Of a stretch of DNA of 64,000 nt, positions 26,184 to 34,396 are shown one piece after another. This DNA comes from Actinomycetospora lutea (GTDB lineage Bacteria > Actinomycetota > Actinomycetes > Mycobacteriales > Pseudonocardiaceae). Position 1 is the first letter of the stretch. The number at the start of each line of letters is the position of its first letter. Where the stretch lies: NCBI RefSeq assembly GCF_028737205.1, contig NZ_JAQZAL010000006.1:1-64000 (forward strand), given 5' to 3'. The position numbers were made by a program, and so were the translations under genes. The notes under the pieces were generated by a model, which searched no databases, was not told the origin of the DNA, and saw only the letters and a list, made by a program, of their open reading frames with translations.

Positions 26184-26202
26184 ACAGTCAAGCCTGACTC
26201 TT
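26184..26202. promoter_or_regulatory. Operator-like repeat in the fadE/fadD divergent promoter
   Basis: The sequence is ACAGTCAAGCCTGACTCTT; AGTCA (26186-26190) and TGACT (26195-26199) are a perfect inverted repeat. It lies between the divergent acyl-CoA dehydrogenase (start 26085) and acyl-CoA ligase (start 26294) and could control both. It is the fourth member of the ACAGTCA-N4-KGAC set. Confidence 0.65.
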
Positions 26203-26293
26203 CCGCCGTTCCGTATGAGCAGTTACGGTCGCGCCTGCCCTGTGGTCGGCGTCACCACGGCCCCGTTTCGTCCCGTTCCGTGTGGAGGTCCCC

Positions 26294-27832
26294 GTGCCGT
26301 TCCGCCTGACCGACGTCGTGCGCCAGCACGCGAGCACCACCGACCTGGTGGCGATGACGTTCGACGGCCAGGACACCACCTACGCCGAGATGGACCGCCG
26401 CGCCGGCCTCGCCGCCCGCGCGATGGCCGCCGACGGGGTCGGCGCGGGCCACCGGGTGGTGTGGCTCGGCAAGAACCGCCCCGAGTTCTTCGACCTGCTC
26501 TTCGGCGCCCCGCGCGTGCGGGCGGGCACCGCGCCGCTGAACAACCGGCTCACCCACGACGAGCTGATCGCGATCATCGAGGACTCGGCCGCGCCGTTGG
26601 TGGTGCTCGGGCCGGACTTCGCCGACCTCCGCGGCCGGGTCGAGGCGCTGGACGCCGTGCGCCGCGTGCTCGTGGTGGGGGAGGACTACGACGGCTGGCT
26701 GACCGCGTCGGACGAGGTGCTCGACCCGCCGGAGGACGCGCAGGACGACGACTGCGTGCTGCAGCTCTACACCTCGGGCACCACCGGGCTGCCCAAGGGC
26801 GTCGTGCTCACCCACACCCAGTTCGCCGCGTTGCTCTCGGTCGGCGACCACTGGGGCTTCGACACCGAGTCGGTCGGCCTCGTCGCCATGCCGCTGTTCC
26901 ACATCGGCGGCTCGGGGTTCGCGCTGGTCTGCCTGTCGTTCGGGGCGCGCTGCGTCCTGATCGCCGACATCGTCCCCGACCAGCTGCTCGCGACGATGGC
27001 CGACGAGGGCGTCACCAACGCCTTCCTCGTGCCGGCGGTGCTGCAGTTCCTCACCGGCGTGCCGGGTGCCGCCGACAAGGACTGGTCGAAGCTGCGCGCG
27101 ATCGCCTACGGCGCCTCGCCGATCACGAGCACCGTGCTTAACCGCGTGCTCACGACGTTCCGCGCCCCGTTGTTCCAGGTCTACGGCTCGACCGAGACCA
27201 CGGGCGCGATCAGCCAGCTCGACCCCGAGGACCACGACCCGGACGGCCCCCGCGCGCACCTCATGCGCTCGGCGGGCAAGGCCTACCCGTGGGTGGAGCT
27301 CAAGGCCGTCGACCCGGCGACCGGCGAGGACGTCCCCCCGAACACGGTCGGCGAGATCTGGGTCCGCTCCTCCCAGGTGACACCGGGCTACTGGGCGCGT
27401 CCCGAGGAGACCGCGACGGCGCTCTCCGACGGCTGGTTCCACACCGGCGACGCGGGTTACCTCGACGAGGAGGGCTATCTCTTCCTCACCGACCGGATCA
27501 AGGACATGATCGTCACCGGGGCCGAGAACGTGTACCCCATCGAGGTCGAGAACGTCCTGTCCGGCCACCCGGACATCGCCGACGTCGCCGTCATCGGCGT
27601 GCCGGACGAGCGGTGGGGCGAGGCGGTGAAGGCGGTGGTCGTCGCGAACGAGGGCAGCGAGATCGACACCGACGCGCTGCTCGAGTGGTGCAAGGAGCGG
27701 ATCGCGGGCTTCAAGCGCCCGCGGTCGGTCGACGTCATCGACGCCCTCCCGCGCAACCCCTCCGGGAAGATCCTCAAGAAGGACCTCCGCAAGCCCTACT
27801 GGGAGAACGCCGAAGGCCGGCACATCGGCTGA
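26294..27832 (+). CDS. fadD: Fatty-acid-CoA ligase
   Basis: A 512-residue adenylate-forming enzyme that activates a carboxylic acid to its CoA thioester. The P-loop-like motif is LYTSGTTGLPKGVVLTH (about 160-176), followed by YGSTETTGAI and GWFHTGDAGYLDEEGYLFLTDR with the conserved Asp/Arg. The hinge leads to MIVTGAENVYPIEVENVL, and the catalytic lysine is in RNPSGKILKKDLR near the end. GTG 26294 is chosen because GGAGG lies six bases upstream; an in-frame GTG at 26282 would place that sequence inside the gene. It is divergent from fadE, with the shared operator between. Confidence 0.92.
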   Translation: MPFRLTDVVRQHASTTDLVAMTFDGQDTTYAEMDRRAGLAARAMAADGVGAGHRVVWLGKNRPEFFDLLFGAPRVRAGTAPLNNRLTHDELIAIIEDSAAPLVVLGPDFADLRGRVEALDAVRRVLVVGEDYDGWLTASDEVLDPPEDAQDDDCVLQLYTSGTTGLPKGVVLTHTQFAALLSVGDHWGFDTESVGLVAMPLFHIGGSGFALVCLSFGARCVLIADIVPDQLLATMADEGVTNAFLVPAVLQFLTGVPGAADKDWSKLRAIAYGASPITSTVLNRVLTTFRAPLFQVYGSTETTGAISQLDPEDHDPDGPRAHLMRSAGKAYPWVELKAVDPATGEDVPPNTVGEIWVRSSQVTPGYWARPEETATALSDGWFHTGDAGYLDEEGYLFLTDRIKDMIVTGAENVYPIEVENVLSGHPDIADVAVIGVPDERWGEAVKAVVVANEGSEIDTDALLEWCKERIAGFKRPRSVDVIDALPRNPSGKILKKDLRKPYWENAEGRHIG

Positions 27833-28087
27833 GACTGGCGCTGACCGGCGCGGACGCTCCGCGGAACAGTCCGGAACGGAACGCCGCGCAGTCGTACGGG
27901 CGCGCCGGCAGCCGCACGAGCGGCCGGGCAGGGCCGAGCCCGCGCCGTCGGGGGAGAGATCCCGACGGTGCCGAGACAGGCCGTGCATCGACCTGCGGTG
28001 ATGTGCGAAGGTCACGGACGCGGTCAACCGGATGGCCTGAGTCCCGGTGGTGCCTGTTCGAGCACCGGTCAACCCGAGGAGACCGCG
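27833..28087. other. Intergenic region before the first ANTAR/AraC-like gene
   Basis: 255 bases with no gene seen. It must hold the promoter of the gene at 28088, whose ribosome binding site is GAGGAG. Confidence 0.4.
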
Positions 28088-28591
28088 ATGCCTGTTCCTC
28101 GCGATCCGGTCGACCTCGCGACGGGCGTGCTCGTGGAGCGCCACCACCAGGAGGTCGAGCAGGCCTCGAGGATGTTGGCCGAGCTGGCCGGAGCCGCCGG
28201 TCGTGACGTCCACGACTACGCCGCGTGGCTCGTGGTGGACTCTGAGCACCTGGCGGGACCGGGCGAGCCGGCGGTCGTCCGCCGAGCCGTCGAGTTCATC
28301 CACAGCAGCGCGCATCGCGACGTCGGGCTCGAGGACATCGCGAACGTGGCAGGGCTCGGACCCCGGGGGCTGCAAGCTGCCTTCCGCAAGCACCGCGGTC
28401 AGACGCCCCTGGGCTACCTGCGTGCGGTCCGGCTGGAGAACGCGCACCACGAGCTCGTGGCTGCCGACCCGACCCAGGGGCACACGGTCGCCGTCATCGC
28501 GGCGCGATGGTGGTTCAGTAACCCGGGCCGCTTCGCCGTGGAGTACCGCAAGGTCTTCGGCTGCTCCCCGAGCGCGACGCTCCGTCGCTGA
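28088..28591 (+). CDS. Fusion of ANTAR-like segment and AraC-type helix-turn-helix
   Basis: A 167-residue regulator starting at ATG 28088 behind CGAGGAGACC. Residues about 6-50 (PVDLATGVLVERHHQEVEQASRMLAELA...) have the pattern of the last two helices of an ANTAR RNA-binding domain, in which A-G-[IV]-L-x-E-R is conserved. Residues about 62-167 are an AraC/XylS DNA-binding domain: RAVEFIHSSAHRDVGLEDIANVAGLGPRGLQAAFRKHRGQTPLGYLRAVRLE and a second helix-turn-helix ending YRKVFGCSPSATLRR. It is about half identical, by eye, to the product of 29879. RNA binding is a hypothesis; DNA binding is well supported. Confidence 0.78.
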   Translation: MPVPRDPVDLATGVLVERHHQEVEQASRMLAELAGAAGRDVHDYAAWLVVDSEHLAGPGEPAVVRRAVEFIHSSAHRDVGLEDIANVAGLGPRGLQAAFRKHRGQTPLGYLRAVRLENAHHELVAADPTQGHTVAVIAARWWFSNPGRFAVEYRKVFGCSPSATLRR

Positions 28592-28977
28592 TCACCCCGG
28601 GCGCCACGCAGGTGGATCACCCGGTGCCGCCGCCGTCGTCCACGGCCAGCCCACCTCGAGCTGATCCGCCATCCTCCCGCCCGTTCTCGACATCCCGACA
28701 TCCGTGATCGAGCGGGCGCACGAAGACGACGACTCTCCCGGCGACGCCGCGTGCGAGCGGGTGCACGAGATACAGCTCCACCAGGAGCTTGGACCGCCCA
28801 CGCCCGCACCGAAGCCACCCTGCGGCGACGACTGACCTGATCGACCTCGCCGGACTCGCGCGTGACGCGCGCCGGTCCGGGTACTCCCGGCTGCACCAGT
28901 TCCGCCGCGGCCCCCGAGGCTCCGGTCCCCGATCAGGCTCGCGGGCAGCCGCTCGACGGCCGCGAAGAGGACTCCCC
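28592..28977. other. 386-base stretch between regulator genes
   Basis: No independent gene is supported. The frame of the next gene is open here from a TTG at 28789 with GGAG upstream, giving a long Arg-rich leader that I consider less likely than a later start. Confidence 0.35.
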
Positions 28978-29256
28978 CTGACCAGCTCCCTCGACAGCGA
29001 GCTGTTGCGCGTCCTGGCCCACGCCGTGCTCAGCAACCTCACCCCGCTGGTCAGCGAGGGGCTCGACGCCGACGCCGTCGAGCAGGCCACCGCCCACGCG
29101 CTCGCCCTCACATCCGAGATCATCAGCCTCGACGACCAGCCCGAACGCCAACGTCTGCACGGCCGCGGACTCTGGGAGCTCCTCGACGTCCTGAGCGGAC
29201 CGGTCTCGTCCGAGCTGCTCAACCGGCTCGACGACGCCCTCGGCGAGACACCGTGA
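28978..29256 (+). CDS. Hypothetical helical protein, start uncertain
   Basis: About 92 residues reading LTSSLDSELLRVLAHAVLSN, then LVSEGLDADAVEQATAHALALTSEIISLDDQPERQ and ending WELLDVLSGPVSSELLNRLDDAL. It looks like a soluble, all-helical protein with coding-type codon use. No ATG or GTG sits at the natural beginning: CTG 28978 has GAAGAGG seven bases upstream, while TTG 28789 would add 63 mostly Arg/Pro/Ser residues. I do not recognise the family. It lies between two ANTAR/AraC-type regulators and a STAS gene, so a role in the same stress-signalling patch is possible. Confidence 0.5.
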   Translation: MTSSLDSELLRVLAHAVLSNLTPLVSEGLDADAVEQATAHALALTSEIISLDDQPERQRLHGRGLWELLDVLSGPVSSELLNRLDDALGETP

Positions 29257-29437
29257 CGCGAGTCCCTCACACCGCCGCGTCGGCCGACGCCACCCGCCGA
29301 CCGCCCCCGCCGGGCCGCTCCTGACCGAGTGGCCCCGGTGACGGCCCCGCCGGCTACCCACCGACGCCGCCGATCACTTGCGGATGACCCCGGCGAGGAA
29401 CACGCTGGCCTGCAGCCAACCCGAGCGGGGGCCGCCG

Positions 29438-29766
29438 GTGGACACCCACACGCCGCGGACGATCATCCTGGCCGGTCAGATCGACGCACCCGAGATGACC
29501 AGCCTCGCCAACTACTGCGAGCACCTCCAGCGCGGCGGCCAGCTCGAGCTGCGCCTCGACATGACCGGTGTGACCGACTGCCATCGCGCCGGCCTCGATG
29601 GGCTCCTGGCGCTGGCCGCCAGCCCCGGCACCATGGTCGTCAGCGTCGACGGAGCACGGTGGGGCACTTCATCCACCTGCTGAGCGCCGCACCCATCAGC
29701 GAGATCCAAGGCCTGTGCGACGCGGTCCGCACCCTCCTCCCGTGCCCCACACCGGCCGGCACCTGA
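29438..29766 (+). pseudogene. STAS-domain (anti-sigma antagonist-like) gene with a frameshift
   Basis: From GTG 29438 the frame reads a STAS-like domain: PRTIILAGQIDAPEMTSLANYC, then LELRLDMTGVTDCHRAGLDGLLALAASPGTMVVSVDGA. TDCHRAGL takes the place of the usual DSSGL/DCAGL phosphorylation loop. Near 29655-29662, in a G-rich run, the frame breaks and stops at 29683. The next frame continues naturally as GHFIHLLSAAPISEIQGLCDAV to a stop at 29766. One missing base would restore a protein of about 109 residues. It may be a decayed gene or a sequencing indel. If intact it could pair with an RsbW-like ATPase such as that at 9457. Confidence 0.6.
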
Positions 29767-29878
29767 CGCGCGGGCACGACGACGCCTGCGTCGAGAGGCC
29801 ATCGGGTGCGCCGGGAGCACGGGCCGTGGCAAGGTCAGCGTCGCGGTGACCGCGCCCCGTGGTCCCCGGGAGGTGTCC

Positions 29879-30511
29879 ATGCGGGACCACGACCTCGTCG
29901 ACGTCGCCACGGGTGTGCTCGTGGAGCGCTACCGGCTCGACGTCGAACAAGCCTCCGTGATGTTGGCGGCGATGGCCGCCGGCGACGGGCGCGCCGTCGG
30001 TGAGTACGCCGTCACGTTGCTCGAGCCGCGGGACCCCGCCGTCACCGGCACCGACGGGGACGAACCGGCGAGTGTGCGACGCGCGGTCGAGTTCATCGAC
30101 GCCAACGCCCACCGTGTCGTCAGTACCGGCGAGATCGCACGGGCGGCGCACATCGGACCCCGTGGGCTGCAGGCCTCGTTCAAACGGCATCGCGGTCAGA
30201 CGCCCTTCGAGTACCTGCGCGAGGTCCGGTTCGGGGGCGCCCACCGCGACCTCGTGGCCGGCGACCCGGGTCGGGGCAGCACCGTCGGCGAGATCGCTGC
30301 GCGATGGCAGTTCACCAACGCCGGGCGGTTCTCCGTCGAGTACCGGCAGCGGCACGGTTGCTCGCCCAGCTCCACCCTGCGGCGTGCTCCCCAGGACGAC
30401 GGCGCCATGCCGCGGACGGCGACAGAGGTGCGCGCCCGGGCGCGCCTCGCGCGACAGCAGGCCAAGCTGAGGCCGCGGAGAAGGCCTTCGAGGCCCAGCT
30501 CAGGGCGTTGA
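29879..30511 (+). CDS. Second ANTAR-like/AraC-type regulator, altered C-terminus
   Basis: A 210-residue paralogue of the protein at 28088, starting at ATG 29879 behind GGGAGG. Residues about 5-45 (VDVATGVLVERYRLDVEQASVMLAAMA) match the ANTAR-like part. Residues about 62-175 match the AraC domain (RAVEFIDANAHRVVSTGEIARAAHIGPRGLQASFKRHRGQTPFEYLREV...). A tail follows, from ATG-containing GAMPRTATEVRARARLARQQA. The last residues look wrong: from about 30465 the neighbouring frame continues as a regular helix, EAAEKAFEAQLRALIIQVRAEG, to a stop at 30606. One lost base near there probably changed the C-terminus. Confidence 0.76.
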   Translation: MRDHDLVDVATGVLVERYRLDVEQASVMLAAMAAGDGRAVGEYAVTLLEPRDPAVTGTDGDEPASVRRAVEFIDANAHRVVSTGEIARAAHIGPRGLQASFKRHRGQTPFEYLREVRFGGAHRDLVAGDPGRGSTVGEIAARWQFTNAGRFSVEYRQRHGCSPSSTLRRAPQDDGAMPRTATEVRARARLARQQAKLRPRRRPSRPSSGR

Positions 30512-31056
30512 TCATCCAGGTCCGAGCCGAGGGGGTCGCGCCGTCCCCGGTCCTGGAGGCCGTGTTGCTGCTGACCCGGCACACGGAGCCCCATGCCGAC
30601 AGGTGACGCTCGGCTCTCGGGGGACACCTCCCGACACTGCGGGCAGCAGCGTGACCCGGCATGAGGACCGTGCGCCCGTCGCCGAGGCTGCGTCGCGAGC
30701 AGCGGCCGTGACGGTTAACCACCTCCGCCGAGCCCGAACCGTCCGGCCGGCGGATTCCTCGTCCTGAACCGATCCAAGTGCGCGAGCCCTGTTTTCCCTG
30801 CTCAGCGCTGGGGCACGCTGGTCGCAACAGGCCACGTCGGGCTTCGGGGGCTCGACGGTGGGCCGTTCGGAGGTCGGCCCCGCCCCTGGCGCTGGGGAGC
30901 AGCCAGGAGCGGGGCCGGCCCACTCTCCCGCTCATCCGCGAGGGTCGAGTTGTCGAGCCGAGGCGGGGCGCGTGCTCGCGGGCCTGATCGGCGCAGCGCA
31001 CTTGATCGTGTGCGACCGATGGCGTCGCCCATCGGGCGCGCGGGTACAGCCCTTCC
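30512..31056. other. 545-base stretch before the hypothetical gene at 31057
   Basis: The first 95 bases encode, in the +1 frame relative to the upstream gene, the helix-like peptide described there. The rest shows no gene I can support. Confidence 0.4.
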
Positions 31057-31479
31057 GTGACGGTTGGGAACACAGGCGTCGCGCTGGCCCGGCAGGCGAT
31101 GGAAGCCCTACAGCGTCTCGACGCCGAAGGGCGAACACTGCGGCCGGACGGCGTCGACCACTTCACCTGGTCCGCGGACGTGATGGACGAGCTCGCACGG
31201 TTGGCCGAGCTCCTCGGCCGCACGATCGAGCGCGTCTCCGGCGAGGAGGCCTTCGGCGCCGAGTCGCACGCCCAGGCACTGGCGACCGCGATCGTGGCGC
31301 ACCGCAACTCGCTGCTGCGCCACGGGCGGGGGGAGCGCCCTTTTCCCGATGGCGGTGACCCGCAGCTCCCCCGGGCCATCGTCGAAGGAATTCACGGGGG
31401 TATCACACCTCTGGCGGTTGTGGGAGATAAGGCGCGTTATGGCGTGAATCGCAACGCGGGCACCACAACTCGCCCGTAA
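31057..31479 (+). CDS. Conserved hypothetical protein, paralogue of the gene at 5243
   Basis: A 140-residue protein from GTG 31057. Its first about 95 residues parallel the 92-residue product of 5243: ARQAMEALQRLDAEGRTLRPDGVD, a WSADVMDELARLAELLG helix, then ESHAQALATAIVAHRNSLL. The C-terminal 45 residues (GDPQLPRAIVEGIHGGITPLAV...) are unique to this copy and may be read-through. No catalytic motif, signal peptide or membrane helix is visible. The duplication in two accessory patches suggests a small actinobacterial family of unknown role. Confidence 0.62.
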   Translation: MTVGNTGVALARQAMEALQRLDAEGRTLRPDGVDHFTWSADVMDELARLAELLGRTIERVSGEEAFGAESHAQALATAIVAHRNSLLRHGRGERPFPDGGDPQLPRAIVEGIHGGITPLAVVGDKARYGVNRNAGTTTRP

Positions 31480-31563
31480 CATGACTTGTGTCGGCCGCGC
31501 CCCCCTCGGCCGACCATGGTTCCGGGAGCGCATCCCCCCGCGCTCCCGGAACCCCCAAACTTC

Positions 31564-32409
31564 CTATGCGGCCGTCGTGGCCAGCTGCTCCAGCACGAGG
31601 TCGGCGAGCCGGTCCGGCGTCTCGTCGGGGATCCAGTGGCTCACCCCGCTCAGCACCTCCAGGCGGTAGGGCCCCGTCACCCAGCGCGGCGTGCCGTCCA
31701 CGGCCGTGCGGGAGATGGCGACGTCACCGTCGCTCCACACCAGCAGCGTCGGCACGCCGACGCTCAGCTGCAGGCCCTTGTGCTCCCAGAACGGGATCGC
31801 CCGGTACCAGTTGATCGCCCCGGTGAGGGCGGGCCGCAGCCCGCCCTTCGCCGCCAGGGCCGCCTCGTCCCGATGCGCCCGCTCGCGGCTCTGCCCGGCG
31901 CGGCGCGCGGCGGCGGCGAGCCCGCCGGGACGGCCGAGGAGCCGCTCGGCGGCCCCCGGGAGCTGGAAGAAGTACATGTACCAGGACAGCGCGACCTGCC
32001 GGCTCGTCGCCATCGCCCTGACGAACGCGGCCGGGTGCGGCACGGAGACCGCGGTCAGCATGCGGACCCGCTCGGGGTGCAGCGCGGCGAGGGCCCACGC
32101 CACCACCGCGCCCCAGTCGTGGCCGACCAGGTGCACGGTGTCGGCGCCCGCGACGTCCGCGAGGGCGACGACGTCGTCGACGAGCTCCTCGACGCGGTAC
32201 GCGCGCCGTCCCTGGGGCCGCGCGCCGGGGGAGTAGCCGCGCTGGTCGGGGGCGAGCACCCGATACCCCGCGTCGGCGAGGCGGCGGGCGACGGGCTCCC
32301 AGCTCGCGGCGGTCTGGGGGAAGCCGTGCAGGAGCAGCACGGGCTCGCCGTCTGCGTCGCCGTACTCGGTGACGTCGAAGCGCAGCGCGCCACGGGTGTA
32401 GGAGTCCAC
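31564..32409 (-). CDS. Epoxide-hydrolase-like alpha/beta hydrolase
   Basis: A 281-residue alpha/beta hydrolase. HGFPQTAASW carries the oxyanion motif (about 28-37), and GHDWGAVVAWALAALHPERV has the Asp nucleophile of the epoxide hydrolase/haloalkane dehalogenase branch. VWSDGDVA and SGVSHWIPDE supply the acid and His. Lid-region Tyr residues (YMYFFQLPG) resemble the proton donors of epoxide hydrolases. GTG 32409 is used since it starts just before the first strand; the frame is open to 32484. Its substrate is unknown, and esterase activity is unlikely given Asp in place of Ser. Confidence 0.82.
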   Translation of the reverse strand: MDSYTRGALRFDVTEYGDADGEPVLLLHGFPQTAASWEPVARRLADAGYRVLAPDQRGYSPGARPQGRRAYRVEELVDDVVALADVAGADTVHLVGHDWGAVVAWALAALHPERVRMLTAVSVPHPAAFVRAMATSRQVALSWYMYFFQLPGAAERLLGRPGGLAAAARRAGQSRERAHRDEAALAAKGGLRPALTGAINWYRAIPFWEHKGLQLSVGVPTLLVWSDGDVAISRTAVDGTPRWVTGPYRLEVLSGVSHWIPDETPDRLADLVLEQLATTAA

Positions 32410-32592
32410 GGCCCGATCGTGCCGCGCCCGCGCCCGATCCGTCGATCTTGTGTGCGCATCGTTCACTTCGCCGGAGCGCGACACTCCGTCGAAGTGGCCA
32501 CCCTGCGAGGGAGCGTCGCGTTACGGTCGGTGCACACCGCGCCCACCCCCGGACGCGGGGCGGGGGCCGGGACGAGGGAGCGGCGCGAGCGC

Positions 32593-32757
32593 ATGTCCAA
32601 AGGGTTGAGGCGGTTCCTGATCCTGGTCGTGGTGGCCGTCCTGCTGTTCTTCGTGATCTCGCAGCCGGAGGGCGCCGCCGACGTCGTCCGGTCGATCCTC
32701 GCGATCATCGGGGACGCGCTGTCCTCGATCGCCACGTTCTTCCGCTCCCTCTTCTAG
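32593..32757 (+). CDS. Small membrane protein
   Basis: A 54-residue protein from ATG 32593: MSKGLRRF, a strong hydrophobic helix LILVVVAVLLFFVISQ (residues 9-24), then an amphipathic C-terminal segment ADVVRSILAIIGDALSSIATFFRSLF. Short proteins of this design (basic start, one helix, Phe-rich end) recur in actinobacteria and are usually of unknown function. It is convergent with the acyl-CoA synthetase gene and overlaps its end by four bases. Confidence 0.7.
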   Translation: MSKGLRRFLILVVVAVLLFFVISQPEGAADVVRSILAIIGDALSSIATFFRSLF

Positions 32758-34304
32758 GGCGCCGCGAACTCCCCGGCCGCGTAGCGCTCGCGGAGCCGGT
32801 GCTTGACGAGCTTGCCGGTGGGCGTGCGGGGCATGTCGTCGGTGAACACCAGCCGCCGGGGTGTCTTGTACCGCGCGATGCGCCCGCGCACGTGCTCGAG
32901 CAGCTCCTCGGCCAGCGCGTCGGAGGGCTCGTGGCCCGGCGCGGGTGCGACGACGGCGAACACCGACTCGCCCATCTCGTCGTCGGGCACGCCGATCACG
33001 GCGACGTCGTACACCGCGTCGTGCAGGGTGAGGACGTCCTCGATCTCCTGCGGGTAGATGTTCACCCCGCCTGAGATGATCATGAAGCTCTTGCGGTCGG
33101 TGAGGTAGAGGAAGCCGCCGGCGTCGACGTAGCCGAGGTCGCCGGTGGTCGTCCACGTCTCGTGGTCGGGGTGCTGGCTGCCCCGGGTCTTCTCGGGGTC
33201 GTTGTGGTACCGGAACGGCACGGTGTCGCGCTCGAAGTAGACGGTGCCGACCTCGCCCGCGGCCAGCTCGCGCCCCTCGTCGTCGCAGATGTGGATCGTT
33301 CCCAGCCCCGCGCGGCCCACCGAGCCGGGGCGCTCGAGCCACTGGGCGGAGTCGATGAACGTGATCCCGTTGGCCTCGCTCGAGCTGTAGTACTCGTGGA
33401 GCACCGGACCCCACCACTCGATCATCGCCCGCTTGACCTCGACCGGGCACGGCGCGGCGGCGTGGATCGCGACGCGCAGGCTGGAGACGTCGTAGCGCTC
33501 CCGCGTCTGCGCGGGGAGCTTGAGCATGCGCACGAACATCGTCGGCACCCACTGGCTGTGGGTCACGCGGTAGCGCTCGATCGCGGCCAGGGCCTGCTCG
33601 GGGTCGAACCGGTGCATCATCACGACCGTGCCGCCGGTCGACTGGATCGTGGCGCCGAAGCGCAGCGGCGCGGCGTGGTACGCCGGCGCCGGCGAGAGGT
33701 AGACGGTGTCCTCGCCGAAGCCGTACATCGGCTTGAACACGGCGATGTAGAGGTCGCCCGGCTCGTCGATCTGACGGTTGGGCAGGTTCGGTTTGATGCC
33801 CTTGGGGCGCCCCGTGGTGCCGGAGCTGTAGAGCATGTCGCCGCCGCGGGGCTGGTCGGCCATCGGCTCGGCGCTCTGCGCACCGACCACCTCATCGTAG
33901 TCCCGGTGGCCGGCGACCGGGCCCCCGAACGCGAGGCGCAGCGTGACGTCGGGGGTCGCATCGACGATCGCCGTGGCCAGCTCGTCCGTGGCGGCCGAGA
34001 CGACCAGGGCGCGCGCGCCGCAGTCGGCGACGATGTAGGCGGCCTCGTCGGGGGAGAGGTGGTGGTTGACCGCGGTGACCAGCAGGCCGGCGCGCTGCGC
34101 GGCCCAGTAGACCTCGAAGACCCGCGGGTGGTTGTCCGAGAGCAGGGCGACGACGTCACCGCGGCGCAGGCCGTGCTCGTGCAGCGTGCGCGCCAGGCGC
34201 ACCGAGCCGTCCTCGAGCTGGCGGTAGGTCAGGCCCTCACCGGTCTCGGCCATGATCACCGCGGGGCGGTCGGGATGGGTGGCGGCGAACGTCCCGGGAT
34301 ACAT
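32754..34304 (-). CDS. Acyl-CoA synthetase (FadD4-like)
   Basis: A 516-residue AMP-binding enzyme. LYSSGTTGRPKGI (about 173-185) is the ATP motif; EYYSSSEANGITFI takes the place of YGxTE; TTGDLGYVDAGGFLYLTDR holds the conserved Asp and Arg; the lysine is in RTPTGKLVKHRLRERY. The unusual YSSSEA motif is typical of the subgroup containing mycobacterial FadD4. It starts at ATG 34304 and diverges from a TetR gene across 92 bases, a common arrangement for a substrate-sensing repressor. The acid activated is unknown; steroid or branched-chain acids are plausible from the neighbourhood. Confidence 0.88.
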   Translation of the reverse strand: MYPGTFAATHPDRPAVIMAETGEGLTYRQLEDGSVRLARTLHEHGLRRGDVVALLSDNHPRVFEVYWAAQRAGLLVTAVNHHLSPDEAAYIVADCGARALVVSAATDELATAIVDATPDVTLRLAFGGPVAGHRDYDEVVGAQSAEPMADQPRGGDMLYSSGTTGRPKGIKPNLPNRQIDEPGDLYIAVFKPMYGFGEDTVYLSPAPAYHAAPLRFGATIQSTGGTVVMMHRFDPEQALAAIERYRVTHSQWVPTMFVRMLKLPAQTRERYDVSSLRVAIHAAAPCPVEVKRAMIEWWGPVLHEYYSSSEANGITFIDSAQWLERPGSVGRAGLGTIHICDDEGRELAAGEVGTVYFERDTVPFRYHNDPEKTRGSQHPDHETWTTTGDLGYVDAGGFLYLTDRKSFMIISGGVNIYPQEIEDVLTLHDAVYDVAVIGVPDDEMGESVFAVVAPAPGHEPSDALAEELLEHVRGRIARYKTPRRLVFTDDMPRTPTGKLVKHRLRERYAAGEFAAP

Positions 34305-34396
34305 CGTCGTCTCCTCGGAGATCGCGTCGGATCGGCCGCCGTAGAGTAGATTATGTTGTGTTCGGGGGGAACCGACCGCCGCGGGAGGACGACCCG

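Noticed and set aside
22673-26191. A 1,172-codon open frame on the minus strand
   Set aside because: It spans several real genes in the wrong frame; only a short piece near 24946 corresponds to real coding sequence (start of the F420 oxidoreductase).
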